Under the pieces are notes generated by a model. It was not told the origin of the DNA and did not search any database. It saw nothing but the letters and a program-made list of their open reading frames with translations. A program made the translations under genes and the position numbers. A stretch of DNA of 64,000 nt, taken from assembly GCA_017941235.1 (NCBI GenBank), contig JAGAWU010000020.1, forward strand, positions 62,001 through 126,000. Reading direction: 5' to 3'. Shown here piece after piece: positions 42,301-51,056 of this stretch (position 1 is the stretch's first letter; each line of letters starts with the position of its first letter). This DNA comes from Bacilli bacterium (GTDB taxonomy: Bacteria > Bacillota_I > Bacilli_A > RF39 > UBA660).

Positions 42301-43929
42301 ACTAGTATTAGATTCCCTAGTTCCCTCTTTATATCTTCTAGCCTGGAATTCTTGCTCCAAGTTCAAAGATAACTCTTTTGCTTCATCAGAAGTACTAGCA
42401 AAGTATCTACGTGTCTTAGCATTATTCCAAACATGAGGCAAAACTTTTAAGAATTCCCATCTAGATTCATTCTTATCATTTGTAAATAAAACTATTTTTA
42501 AATCTTCATAACTATGAAAAGCTATAGTTTGTAATAATAAGCCGTCAATAAAACTATTTTTATTTTGCCCATCACCGATTATAGCTGTAATATTATGTTT
42601 TAAAAATGAAAATACAATTGGAACATTTTCAAGTTGTTTTGATTCTTGTCCTAAAGAAAAAACAAGTTCCTGAAGTTGATCATCTTCAACACTAAATCTT
42701 TTTTCAGGATAGTTTACTGTACCACCAAAATCAGCATTACCCATACCTACTCTTAAGCTTAAAAAATCATCTTGATCAATTTCTCTTTCCCAAAGATTTC
42801 TTTTTCTTCCTAAAATAATTTTAGAACATTCCTCTAAAGTTATATTATTTTCAAGAAGAGCCTGTTTTTGCTTTTCCATTTCACTATTAATCAAAGATTT
42901 TTTTTCTTCAATATATTGAGTATACTTTTCGACTCTAAGTTTTTCTTTTTTCTTTTGTTGTTTTTTCTGATAATTTCGACTTAAAGTAGGCCAAAGTACC
43001 ATACTTAAAAGCATTGCAAGACAAGTAATAAGTGTAGGAAGCGATGATTTTAAATCTGAACTTCCTTTCATTATTCCATAAACAGAATTATAACCAGTCA
43101 TTAAAGAAGTCATACCCATACAAAGCATAGGACCTATAACATACATTATTGGAGTATTATCAGGTTCTATCTTTGAAGGAGGTGCATCAATATTAATTTG
43201 TACTGGTTCAACCCCAGCTTTAAATCTAGGTGATCTAAAAAAATAATCTTCTTGCTTAAAAAAGTCAACATTCTCTTCTAACACATTATCATCATTTATA
43301 ACAGGCTGTATTTGAAGTTGTACAGGCATAAAACTTTGATTATTAATTCTTACTAAATCACCTATTTTATTTACAATTATCATATCACCTAGAATAATTA
43401 TTCTAAGCCCCATAATAAATATAATATCACCATGATTAAGCTTCTTCTCTTTTACTAATTCACTATTAACATATGTACCATATTTACTATCCATATCCTT
43501 AATAGACCACATATTATTAGAAAAAGTAAGCACAGTTTGAGTTTTAGATACAAGTGGATAATTATAAGTTATATGACATTGAGGGCTATTACCAATTAAT
43601 ATTTGAAAATTATCAGGGACTTTTAATATTTCTACATTCTCATCATAATCAGGAGAACAATATAATAACATATAATCATTTTCAGAACTTATTCTTAAAA
43701 AGTATAATGAATATTCTTTTAATATAATTGAATCTAACTCACTATTATTAACAATTATCTTTGCTTCAAAATTACTATATAACCTCCAATAACCATTATC
43801 TTCTTCTATGTTAATTAGATTTCTAGAATTACCAGAATTATCTAAATCAGTAATCCAATAATTACCTGAAACTATTGTAGGCAAATGAAAATTATATATT
43901 TTTGTTCTCTTTATTAACCTTACAATCAT
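39316..43929 (-). CDS. essC: EssC-like type VII secretion ATPase
   Basis: 1537 residues. An N-terminal FHA-type domain pair (second at about 105-185: LIGNSPQCHITY...DSKYGTYVNSELV) is followed by two membrane helices (about 262-285 and 296-315) and FtsK/SpoIIIE-type ATPase modules. Module 1 has Walker A GMTGSGKS (about 714) and Walker B-like LFIISDEFAEL; module 2 has GSTGSGKE (about 1062); module 3 (beyond ~1320) has no intact Walker A. This is the EssC motor of T7SSb, which drives export of WXG100/LXG proteins. EssA, EssB and EsaA are not in the window. Confidence 0.93.
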   Translation of the reverse strand: MIVRLIKRTKIYNFHLPTIVSGNYWITDLDNSGNSRNLINIEEDNGYWRLYSNFEAKIIVNNSELDSIILKEYSLYFLRISSENDYMLLYCSPDYDENVEILKVPDNFQILIGNSPQCHITYNYPLVSKTQTVLTFSNNMWSIKDMDSKYGTYVNSELVKEKKLNHGDIIFIMGLRIIILGDMIIVNKIGDLVRINNQSFMPVQLQIQPVINDDNVLEENVDFFKQEDYFFRSPRFKAGVEPVQINIDAPPSKIEPDNTPIMYVIGPMLCMGMTSLMTGYNSVYGIMKGSSDLKSSLPTLITCLAMLLSMVLWPTLSRNYQKKQQKKKEKLRVEKYTQYIEEKKSLINSEMEKQKQALLENNITLEECSKIILGRKRNLWEREIDQDDFLSLRVGMGNADFGGTVNYPEKRFSVEDDQLQELVFSLGQESKQLENVPIVFSFLKHNITAIIGDGQNKNSFIDGLLLQTIAFHSYEDLKIVLFTNDKNESRWEFLKVLPHVWNNAKTRRYFASTSDEAKELSLNLEQEFQARRYKEGTRESNTSNYLSYKPYYLIITDDFKSVRELEIIKDVCEQDINVGYSLVIINNRITNLPNECHSFISIGDKLSGLFENELVSNKQKEFVADFDPNIDMYECCKKLFNIPIEVSRGTSNLPSMVSFLEMYDVGRVEQLNLINRWKNNDPTQSLQAPIGLDKNRELFKLDLHEKFYGPHGLIAGMTGSGKSEFIITYILSMAVNYSPNEVSFILIDYKGGGLAGAFQNKETGMRLPHLAGSITNLDTVEMNRALASIQSELRRRQKVFNEARDSLNESTIDIYKYQRLYREGKVKEPVSHLFIISDEFAELKSQQPEFMSQLISTARIGRSLGVHLILATQKPSGVVDDQIWSNSKFRVCLKVQDKSDSVDMIKCPDAAAIKETGRFYLQVGYNELFALGQSAWTGAKYYPTDKRKKKVDEKIDILNNVGNIVKSIETVKADLSVKPEGEEITNIINYIISICNQTHTYANRLWLDKISEFIYVNKLKQKYGYNSQRFVINPIIGEYDDPNNQRQELLTLPLSSDGNAIVYGSTGSGKELMLSTIVYSTITEHTPEEVNFYIMDFGAETLRAFSAAPHVGDVIFSSEDEKVNNLFKLLNNELAERKRLFVDYNGDYDFYCKHSGKTLPLIVVIINNYDSYYESYENKEEEFNVLTREGNKYGIVFIVTSNSVNSMRYKMKQNFKQNVVLQFNDVSDYSSVLGNVDKKYPSKIFGRGLIDRDGIFEFQTAYPYKEEKLTEFIRVLSQKLATAFPQNSAKKVPILPNIVSINDLSTYLGRLDSIPFGIFKESLDIATLNCEKNYSTIISGNDVTEYKSFINQVYDIYKHASDVVVIDGIEMFEEESIDKAFLINKNFEENINPLLESMSNVYVKYRDSNYDKSVLSSERKCTIFLSGITNILSKMSLDKQKEFTSALSMIKDTGIYHLVIIDNADKIKQQLYENWFKTAIDNSNGVWLGSGVLDQYALKLALNPRELRGELGNAFAVIVIKGKPYIIKYIGGIDDEF

Positions 43930-44011
43930 AATTTAGCCCCTATTCTCTATTTTATTTAATTATAACTTTTTTAATAATTTTTATCAAGATAGATTGGCAA
44001 TTTTTATCTAA

Positions 44012-45223
44012 TTATCGTTTATTTTTAAATTTTTTTATAACACTAAAAAACATTTTTAAAAGGACCAACAAGAAAACAAAAGAAAATATAAAAACATAGT
44101 AATATTTTTTAATAATTTTTAATAAATCAATCTTAATTTTTTTCTCTAATTTTATTTGTTGAGTAAAAATAAGTTTATCCTCATAATAATACTTCATACT
44201 ACCTATTTTAGTACCAACTTTATTATAAAAACTAAGTTTCTTTAATCCAGAATACTTAATTTTAAAACTTTCTTTATTATAATCAACAGGCAAAAATTTA
44301 GTAATCTCTTTAGATGAATGAATATTATAACTACGAATTTTACTAAATTCAACAGGAATAGTCTTAATTAATTCACCTTTTTTTACCAAAATTTGATTAT
44401 TATAATTATTATTAATAAAATCAATAATTTTAACTGTATCATTTATATTAAAATAGCTTAAACCCTTATGTTGAGCATATAATACAATTATAATTAAATC
44501 ATGATTATGAATATTACTTAGAGATGACAGACAATATCCAGCATTTCCTGTATACCCCGTTTTACTTCCTAGTATTCTTGAAATGTCCACACTAGAGTTA
44601 GAATATTTAAATAAAGTAGATTTCACAACTAATCCATTTGTTAAAGTATATTCACGAGTTGTATATATTTCTCTAAATAATGGATTCTTTAAAGCATAAT
44701 CCAAAAGTTTTCTACAATCATCAGCAGTAGAATAATGATTATTGTCATCAAGACCAGTAACATTAACAAAGTTTGTATTATTAAGACCAATTTTCTGAGC
44801 TAGTTTATTCATTTTTTTTACAAAACTAGAAATATCGCCAGAACTTAAAATAGCAATTGAATTAGTCGCATCTGCACCACTTGGAAGCATGGAGGCATAA
44901 AGCAAATCTCTATAAGTAACTATATCGCCATTTTTTAACCCAGCAACACTAGCATCACTACTTACTATATTTAGTATTTTAGAAGTGATTTTTACCTTTT
45001 CATCTAAATCGCTAATACTCTCAATTGCAGTAATAGTAGTTGCAATTTTAGTAAGTGAAGCTATTGAAACCCTATTATTAGAGTTTTTTTCATATAGTAT
45101 CTTATTATCTGTAAGATCATAAACTTCAACATATTTTGAATTAACATCAGGATAATCTAAGGCCTTAACATCAAAAGAAAAAAATGAAATTAAAAACAAA
45201 AAGATTATTAAAAATTTTTTCAT
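44012..45223 (-). CDS. D-alanyl-D-alanine carboxypeptidase (penicillin-binding protein, DacA/PBP5 type)
   Basis: 403 residues from the ATG at 45223 (GGAGATG upstream). A signal peptide (about 1-22), then a peptidase S11 domain with SxxK in SIASLTKI (about 54-61), the SGx motif in LPSGADATNS (about 118) and KTG in SKTGYTGNAG (about 220), and a C-terminal membrane helix (about 378-398) with a basic tail. It removes terminal D-Ala from peptidoglycan. The first 7 codons of the longer open frame are unlikely to be used. Confidence 0.92.
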   Translation of the reverse strand: MKKFLIIFLFLISFFSFDVKALDYPDVNSKYVEVYDLTDNKILYEKNSNNRVSIASLTKIATTITAIESISDLDEKVKITSKILNIVSSDASVAGLKNGDIVTYRDLLYASMLPSGADATNSIAILSSGDISSFVKKMNKLAQKIGLNNTNFVNVTGLDDNNHYSTADDCRKLLDYALKNPLFREIYTTREYTLTNGLVVKSTLFKYSNSSVDISRILGSKTGYTGNAGYCLSSLSNIHNHDLIIIVLYAQHKGLSYFNINDTVKIIDFINNNYNNQILVKKGELIKTIPVEFSKIRSYNIHSSKEITKFLPVDYNKESFKIKYSGLKKLSFYNKVGTKIGSMKYYYEDKLIFTQQIKLEKKIKIDLLKIIKKYYYVFIFSFVFLLVLLKMFFSVIKKFKNKR

Positions 45224-45273
45224 ATACATCTCCATTATAATCATATTTTATTATTTAATATTAAAATTAGCAA

Positions 45274-45317
45274 CAAAAAAGATAAATCCCTAATCCAATA
45301 TAATATGAATTAGGGAT
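45274..45317 (-). terminator. Terminator after the HD-domain gene
   Basis: ATCCCTAAT (45286-45294) pairs with ATTAGGGAT (45309-45317); a U-run follows on the minus strand. Confidence 0.72.
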
Positions 45318-45321
45318 AAAA

Positions 45322-45975
45322 TTATTTAAGTTTTTTTGTAAAATTTTCTCCAATTGAATTATCTTTAACATAATGTGAAACAGACATAAAATTTTGATCA
45401 TAGGGATATCTTCTTTGACCAAATTCTAACCACATATCTGACCAAGATTGCCCATTTTCAAGTAATCTCCTAACAAATTCATTATTTGCTGTCGCATTAC
45501 CTTCTTGATGTTCTAGATCCACACACCCTTCTTGATCATATAGTTTGCATTGAATATCACATTCCAATTTATCACATTGATATGCAAATATTGATTCAGG
45601 TGTTTTATGTGAATCAAATTCTAAAAATAATTCTTCTATTTGCTCACCATCAATCAAAGAAGATAGAATAGTATGAACAGCCTCGTGCTCTATTTTTTCT
45701 TTTTCTTCTTTACTGATTTGAAATTGTGTTAAATCACCAATTATAGTTTCACCTAATTCATGAATAGCAAGCATATATATTACTTTCATTATATCAATAT
45801 CATACTGATATTCAGATTTCATAGCTATAGCTAACATCTGAACTCCAAATATATGCTCAGCAATACTTTCAACTCTTTCTCTTTGTACTTTCCAATCAAT
45901 CCAACCGGTTCTTATAACATTCTTTAATTTGTTACATAAAACATAATAATTAACTACATTTTGTTCTTTAGACAT
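45322..45975 (-). CDS. HD-domain hydrolase (YfbR-like)
   Basis: 217 residues from the ATG at 45975 (GGGAG upstream). The pattern RTGWIDWKV...RVESIAEHIFGVQMLAIAM...YMLAIHELGETIIGDLTQ matches the HD_3/YfbR group of metal-dependent phosphohydrolases (5'-deoxynucleotidase in E. coli). The usual HD pair is His-Glu here, as in some members. Actual substrate unknown. It is a monocistronic unit. Confidence 0.82.
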   Translation of the reverse strand: MSKEQNVVNYYVLCNKLKNVIRTGWIDWKVQRERVESIAEHIFGVQMLAIAMKSEYQYDIDIMKVIYMLAIHELGETIIGDLTQFQISKEEKEKIEHEAVHTILSSLIDGEQIEELFLEFDSHKTPESIFAYQCDKLECDIQCKLYDQEGCVDLEHQEGNATANNEFVRRLLENGQSWSDMWLEFGQRRYPYDQNFMSVSHYVKDNSIGENFTKKLK

Positions 45976-46107
45976 ATAAATCTCCCTCATAAGCCACTAT
46001 TATACATTATTTTTAGAAAAATACAATATACTAAACGAATTGGAAATACCATTTATTTTATAAGAATTACTCTTATGAACAATTTAACAAAATAGTTTAT
46101 ATAACTT

Positions 46108-46908
46108 TTATTTTAAATTTTCTAAATTATCTTTTATTACAGCTATTACTTCAGAATGAACTAGAGAATTACTTATTACAGCACCATTAATACTACAATC
46201 ATATCGTTGTTCATTACCAAATAAATCAGTTACTTTACCACCAGCTTCTTCTACAATAACTTTTGCTGCTGCTATATCACAGTTCTTATGCTTTGTTCCC
46301 GGAAATATAGCTAAATTAAAATCACCATTTGCAACACACATACATGCCCTAATTACACTACCAACTCCAACAAAGTATGTTTTTTTACCTAGTTCTTTAA
46401 TTGTGTCATATAAATTATATTCAGCTTCTGGCCACATATCCATATTAGATACACTTTTCATATCATCAAGTTCTATATTATTAACAAATATTTTTTTATC
46501 GTTTCGATATGCTCCACACCCTTTTACAGCAGAGTATAAATTATCTGTAAATGGATCATATACAACTCCTATAGTTGAAACACCATTTATTACTAATGCT
46601 AAAGAAAAAACCGCAACAGGAATATGTCTTGCATACATAGCTGTGCCATCAACTGGATCACATACCCAAACAAAATCACTTTTTCCAAACTGCTCTTCCT
46701 CGCCATCAACTGAATGTGTTGGAAATTTTTCTTTTACTTTATCTATAAGTAATCTATTAATTTCAGTATCTGCTTTTGTAACTATTGTTTGATCATATTT
46801 ATAACTAGCACCATTATCTTCTAAAAAATACTTTTTCATTATTTTTCCTGCTTCATATGCCATTTCTTTTGCAAACATTAAGTATTCTTTATTCTCATTA
46901 TTATACAT
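46108..46908 (-). CDS. Inositol-monophosphatase-family phosphatase
   Basis: 266 residues from the ATG at 46908 (GAGGTGAGAATT upstream). Motifs of the family: GEEEQFG (metal-binding Glu), WVCDPVDGTAMYARH (DPxDGT) and CDIAAAKVIVEEAGGKVTDLFG. The enzymes hydrolyse inositol-1-phosphate, related sugar phosphates or adenosine 3',5'-bisphosphate (CysQ-like), so the substrate stays open. Single gene between the HD hydrolase and the ribosomal region. Confidence 0.88.
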   Translation of the reverse strand: MYNNENKEYLMFAKEMAYEAGKIMKKYFLEDNGASYKYDQTIVTKADTEINRLLIDKVKEKFPTHSVDGEEEQFGKSDFVWVCDPVDGTAMYARHIPVAVFSLALVINGVSTIGVVYDPFTDNLYSAVKGCGAYRNDKKIFVNNIELDDMKSVSNMDMWPEAEYNLYDTIKELGKKTYFVGVGSVIRACMCVANGDFNLAIFPGTKHKNCDIAAAKVIVEEAGGKVTDLFGNEQRYDCSINGAVISNSLVHSEVIAVIKDNLENLK

Positions 46909-47022
46909 AATTCTCACCTCAAAAATTGATTATATCATAGACTTCGTAAAACGTTGGACATAAAGTTAAGGTTAGTATACCCGCTAATATCTAAAAAGTA
47001 TATATTTTATATATTTAAACAT

Positions 47023-47050
47023 CAAAAAAAAGCCCGTAAATACGGACTTT
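47023..47050 (-). terminator. Terminator after rpsI
   Basis: AAGCCCGTA (47030-47038) pairs with TACGGACTT (47041-47049), one G-U, with a long U-run on the minus strand. Confidence 0.78.
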
Positions 47051-47062
47051 CCAATAAACTTT

Positions 47063-47485
47063 TTATCTCTTTGAGAATTGTGGAGCACGACGTGCTTTCT
47101 TTAATCCTGGTTTCTTACGTTCTTTCTTACGAGAATCACGAGTAATAAATCCAGCTTTCTTTAAAATTTTTCTATAACTATTTTCTGAATCAGCAGGTGT
47201 AGTTGAATCATACTCAAGAAGTGCTCTTGTAATTCCTAAACGAATAGCTCCAGTTTGTCCAGAGAATCCACCACCAGTTACTTTAGCATCAACATCAAAT
47301 AATTCTTTTGTGTTAGTTGCTTCAAGTGGTTGCATTAAATCCATAACAAGTACTTCATATGGTAAATATTCATGTACATCTTGTCCATTAACAGTTACTT
47401 TTCCTTTACCTGGAGTTAATGTTACACGAGCTACAGATGTTTTTCTTCTTCCTGTTCCAGTATAAACTTTCTTTTCGTTTGCCAT
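47063..47485 (-). CDS. rpsI: 30S ribosomal protein S9
   Basis: 140 residues: [29 protein letters not shown] and the basic C-terminus [11 protein letters not shown] that reaches the decoding site are all present. It overlaps the rplM stop by one base (TAATG), so translation is coupled. Confidence 0.98.
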   Translation of the reverse strand: MANEKKVYTGTGRRKTSVARVTLTPGKGKVTVNGQDVHEYLPYEVLVMDLMQPLEATNTKELFDVDAKVTGGGFSGQTGAIRLGITRALLEYDSTTPADSENSYRKILKKAGFITRDSRKKERKKPGLKKARRAPQFSKR

Positions 47486-47916
47486 TATTTAACCTCCATA
47501 ACTTCTGGTTTTTGAGCTGCATGTGGATGTTCACTACCAGTATAAACAAATAATTTTCTATACATTTGTCTTCCTAATCTGTTATGTGGAAGCATTCCTT
47601 TAACTGCTCTTTCTACCATTTCAATTGGATATCTTTCTTGCATTTCTCTAGCTGTTCTTTCTCTTAATCCTCCTGGATATCCAGAATGATTATAATACAT
47701 TTTCTTATCTAACTTATTTCCAGTTAGAACTGCTTTTTCAGCATTAATGATGATTATAAAATCACCGCAATCAATATTTGGTGTATAAGTTGGCTTATGT
47801 TTACCTCTTAGAATATGAGCAGCTTTAGTAGCTACACGTCCAAGTGGTTTACCTTCAGCATCAATTACATACCATTTGCGTTCAATTGTCTCTTTCTTTT
47901 GAACATAACTATTCAT
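47485..47916 (-). CDS. rplM: 50S ribosomal protein L13
   Basis: 143 residues with the L13 signatures [38 protein letters not shown] and [24 protein letters not shown] precedes the ATG. It has its own promoter and leader, separate from truA upstream. It is an early assembly protein of the large subunit and forms a two-gene operon with rpsI. Confidence 0.98.
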   Translation of the reverse strand: MNSYVQKKETIERKWYVIDAEGKPLGRVATKAAHILRGKHKPTYTPNIDCGDFIIIINAEKAVLTGNKLDKKMYYNHSGYPGGLRERTAREMQERYPIEMVERAVKGMLPHNRLGRQMYRKLFVYTGSEHPHAAQKPEVMEVK

Positions 47917-47994
47917 AATTTTTTTCTCCTTTATCCATTACTTAAATTAAGTTTTCCCAGGACTTAATTTATGTGGGGATATTTCAATGTACCG
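47917..47994 (-). promoter_or_regulatory. Leader of rplM-rpsI, possible L13 leader RNA
   Basis: The transcript from the promoter at 48001-48029 has a ~78-base leader with a stem AAATTAAGT/ACTTAATTT (47944-47952 and 47962-47970) and a CCCCACAT stretch upstream of it. Firmicutes rplM genes commonly carry an autoregulatory L13 leader here; I cannot confirm the fold match. Confidence 0.5.
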
Positions 47995-48000
47995 ATTAAA

Positions 48001-48029
48001 ATTATACTAAAAAAGCCTTATAAAATCAA
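48001..48029 (-). promoter_or_regulatory. Promoter of rplM-rpsI
   Basis: Minus-strand TTGATT (48024-48029) and perfect TATAAT (48001-48006) with a 17-base spacer. Confidence 0.8.
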
Positions 48030-48097
48030 GACTTTTTTTATATTTTACAAAAATATTTAATGTTTTTACTAAATAACTTTAATTTTTATAAAAATAA

Positions 48098-48868
48098 CTA
48101 CTCTTTAATGATAAAATCATCCAAATTTGAATAAACAACATTAACTAAATATAATCCTTCTGATGGAGCTGTAACTCCATTTTTCTTTCTTGATTTACTT
48201 TCTAAAATTTCTTTAACTGTAGATGGTTCAATTTTTTCCTGACCTACTTTAAATAATAGCCCAACCATATTACGAACTTGATATCTAAGAAAACCATCTC
48301 CAATAAATTTAAAAACATATTTTTCTGGATTAGAAATATCCTTTTCTATATAAGCATCTTCAATCGTTCTGACACAGTTTTCTTTATTTTCATTTTCTGT
48401 AACAAAAGCTCTAAAATCATGTTTTCCAACAAAATATTTAATAGCTTCATTCATCTTATCTATGTTTAATTTATAATTATACTGATAAGCATAATTTCTT
48501 TCAATTGGATTATATTCACCAGTATTTAAAACATAATGATATTCCTTTTTTACAACATTAAATCTAGCATGGAAATCATCCCTCACTCTCCATGCATTTA
48601 TGACATGAATATCATCAGGCAAATTACTATTCATTGCCCTTTTTAATTTATATGGTGTAATCATAACATCAATATCCAAATGAGCATATTGTGAAAGCGC
48701 ATGAACTCCTTTATCAGTTCTACCCGTAGAAACAACATTTGTTTTAATATCATTATTTATTTTAGTAGCAGCCATTTCTAATTTTTCTTGAATAGTATGA
48801 AGCCCAGGTTGAACTTGATAACCACAATAATTAGAACCATCATAAGAAAATTTAATTAAATAACGCAT
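48098..48868 (-). CDS. truA: tRNA pseudouridine(38-40) synthase
   Basis: 256 residues from the ATG at 48868 behind GGAGG; a longer frame exists but has no such site. TruA motifs: FSYDGSNYCGYQVQPGLHTIQEKLE, STGRTDKGVHALSQYAHLD (catalytic Asp in GRTDKGV), HDFRAF and YQVRNMVGLLFKVG. It modifies tRNA anticodon-stem uridines. It is next to ecfT and rplM, its usual place in Firmicutes. Confidence 0.96.
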   Translation of the reverse strand: MRYLIKFSYDGSNYCGYQVQPGLHTIQEKLEMAATKINNDIKTNVVSTGRTDKGVHALSQYAHLDIDVMITPYKLKRAMNSNLPDDIHVINAWRVRDDFHARFNVVKKEYHYVLNTGEYNPIERNYAYQYNYKLNIDKMNEAIKYFVGKHDFRAFVTENENKENCVRTIEDAYIEKDISNPEKYVFKFIGDGFLRYQVRNMVGLLFKVGQEKIEPSTVKEILESKSRKKNGVTAPSEGLYLVNVVYSNLDDFIIKE

Positions 48869-48876
48869 AAAGCCTC

Positions 48877-49455
48877 CTATAAAAGTGTTGAAAAACAAAA
48901 CATAAATACACAGAAACTTAGTGTAACAAAATCATAATTACTAATATAAGAATCAAACTTAACACTCTTATTAAAGAATAATCGTTTCTCAAACTCAGTT
49001 AATATATTTCTAAAATCACGAAGAGTAATAGAAAAAATTTTTTTTAAATCAGTTAAAATACTTTTACTAACATAATAATAATAATATTTATTATAGTTAC
49101 TCATGAACAAATTAGGAAATAATAATATAAATAATATGCTTTTTTTATAAAATGTATTTTTAAAAAAACTTGAAAATATAATTAATAAATCTTTTTTGCT
49201 CAAATAACGAGTTATCCACAAAAAAACGTCAAAAAATAGTAAAATTTTACAAAAAACAACGAGTTTTCCACAGAAATTGTTGAAAACTACGAATAAAAGT
49301 GTTAAAATTTGCATTTTTTTATGTTTTTTAGAAAAATCTGTGAATAAAATTATTAAACTTATTAAAATCATTAATAGATTACTATGAATAAAAATACAAG
49401 ACAAAACCGAAATCCCTATTGAAAATATCAAAACATACTTATTTCTTTTATACAT
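48877..49455 (-). CDS. ecfT: Shortened EcfT-like energy-coupling transmembrane protein
   Basis: 192 residues with about 5 hydrophobic helices. Position between ecfA2 and truA, with an 8-base overlap with ecfA2, identifies it as EcfT, the membrane scaffold of ECF vitamin transporters. It is clearly shorter than usual EcfT (about 265 residues), and the Ala-Arg-Gly coupling motifs that contact the ATPases are not evident. Divergent or degenerate; assignment rests mostly on context. Confidence 0.6.
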   Translation of the reverse strand: MYKRNKYVLIFSIGISVLSCIFIHSNLLMILISLIILFTDFSKKHKKMQILTLLFVVFNNFCGKLVVFCKILLFFDVFLWITRYLSKKDLLIIFSSFFKNTFYKKSILFILLFPNLFMSNYNKYYYYYVSKSILTDLKKIFSITLRDFRNILTEFEKRLFFNKSVKFDSYISNYDFVTLSFCVFMFCFSTLL

Positions 49456-50242
49456 GCTTATAAATATCTTTGATTAAATCACGAATATCTCTATGATAAT
49501 CAATTTTAACTTTTTTCTTATTCTTTGCTAAATAAGTAAATAAAACAATATCAGGAATTTCAAAATTATTTTCTTTAAGTATCTCTACTTTTTCATAAAC
49601 TTCTTTAGTATCACCTTCTAAAAAAACTGTATTATCTTTCAATAAAATAACCTTCTTAGTATATTTATATAACATCTCAGAATCATTAGTTGCAATAACT
49701 ATATTAATATTATATTTATCATTTAATTGATCAATAAGTCTAGCAAACTTCTTTTCATTTTTATTATCTAAATAAAGAAAAGGTTCATCAAAAAGTATAA
49801 TTTTAGGATTATTTAAAAGTGCAGTTGCTAAACTCAATCTCATTTTTTCACTAGAAGAAAGTGAAATAATATTTCTTGTTAATACTTTTTCACTTAAGGA
49901 TGCTATTCTTAATGAATCCTCTATTTTCTTTTTTGGATCATGTATATTCAATTTATAATATTGAACATAGAAAAGCATATATTCCATTACAGTATTAAAA
50001 GCGAGCATATTACTAAAATTACAATCCACAAGACTAACTTGCTTAATTATATTCAATTTGTTCTTAGATGTATATTTTTCACCATTATATTTAATAGTAC
50101 CTTTGCCACTCAAAAGACCATTAATAAGTCTTAAAACAGTAGATTTTCCTCTACCTGTAATTCCAGTAATAATACCATCTTCAATTTTAAAAGAAAGTTC
50201 ATTAAGTTCATTATATGAAAGTTTATTAATAATTATTTCCAT
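49448..50242 (-). CDS. ecfA2: ECF transporter ATPase EcfA2-like
   Basis: 264 residues, ABC ATPase. Walker A GITGRGKST and Walker B IILFDEPFLYLD are intact, but the signature reads LSSSEKMRLS rather than LSGGQ and the switch His of the H-loop is Asn (VIATNDSE). Together with EcfA1 it would energise vitamin uptake by S-components. It overlaps ecfA1 by 10 bases and ecfT by 8. The overall placement is that of the classic rplQ-ecfA1-ecfA2-ecfT-truA string. Confidence 0.82.
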   Translation of the reverse strand: MEIIINKLSYNELNELSFKIEDGIITGITGRGKSTVLRLINGLLSGKGTIKYNGEKYTSKNKLNIIKQVSLVDCNFSNMLAFNTVMEYMLFYVQYYKLNIHDPKKKIEDSLRIASLSEKVLTRNIISLSSSEKMRLSLATALLNNPKIILFDEPFLYLDNKNEKKFARLIDQLNDKYNINIVIATNDSEMLYKYTKKVILLKDNTVFLEGDTKEVYEKVEILKENNFEIPDIVLFTYLAKNKKKVKIDYHRDIRDLIKDIYKHV

Positions 50243-51039
50243 AATGTATCAACCATCCCTTCCATATTAAGACAAATATCATTTAATAATTCATAATCCA
50301 TAAGTTTAACAGATAAATCAATCATAAAAGGAATACTTAAACCTAGCTTATTTATGATATTATCATCCTTTAATATTGCAACAGGTGTACCAGAAAGGAC
50401 AATTTTCCCTGCATCAAGCAAATAAAGATAATCAGTATCTAAAGTTTCATCTAATTTAGATGTAGACATAACAATAGTAATTCCAAATTCTGAATTAAAA
50501 AAATGAAGTATTTCTAAAAATTTCTTTCGCTCAGTTTTATTCATCATATTACTAGCATCATCTAAAAACAAAATTTTAGGATTATGAACTAGTGCTAAAG
50601 CAAGTAAAACAAATGCCTTTTCACCTCTACTAAGATTATTTGGATTAATCTTCTGATATTTAGTAAGATCAAGTAATTTTACTATAAAATTATACTGATC
50701 ATTTCTTTCTTCCTCTGACATTTTTAAATTATTTAAAACAAACATTATTTCATCTTTAACATTATCAAAAAGAAAATTAAACTTATCATTAATTAACACG
50801 ATTCCAATTTCAGAAAAAAGTTTTGTTTTATTAATAGCAAAAATATCTTTATTATCAAAATAAACCATATCATGAGTGGAAATTAATCCACTTAATATTT
50901 TAATTAATGTGGTTTTACCACAATTATTAGAACCTGAAATAGATATAAATTGTCCTTTTTCTACATCAAATGTTATATTTTCTAATATTTTTTTATAGGA
51001 TAAACCCTTAACTGATAAAATTAAATTGTTTTTTTTCAT
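50233..51039 (-). CDS. ecfA1: ECF transporter ATPase EcfA1-like
   Basis: 268 residues, ABC ATPase with Walker A GSNNCGKTT and signature LSRGEKAFV. Walker B ends ILFLDDAS, with Asp in the catalytic Glu position, and the H-loop has Ser/Thr instead of His (VMSTSKLD). These losses predict weak or no hydrolysis at its site. Order and overlap with ecfA2 support the name. Confidence 0.82.
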   Translation of the reverse strand: MKKNNLILSVKGLSYKKILENITFDVEKGQFISISGSNNCGKTTLIKILSGLISTHDMVYFDNKDIFAINKTKLFSEIGIVLINDKFNFLFDNVKDEIMFVLNNLKMSEEERNDQYNFIVKLLDLTKYQKINPNNLSRGEKAFVLLALALVHNPKILFLDDASNMMNKTERKKFLEILHFFNSEFGITIVMSTSKLDETLDTDYLYLLDAGKIVLSGTPVAILKDDNIINKLGLSIPFMIDLSVKLMDYELLNDICLNMEGMVDTLWK

Positions 51040-51056
51040 AATAACACCTACTACAA

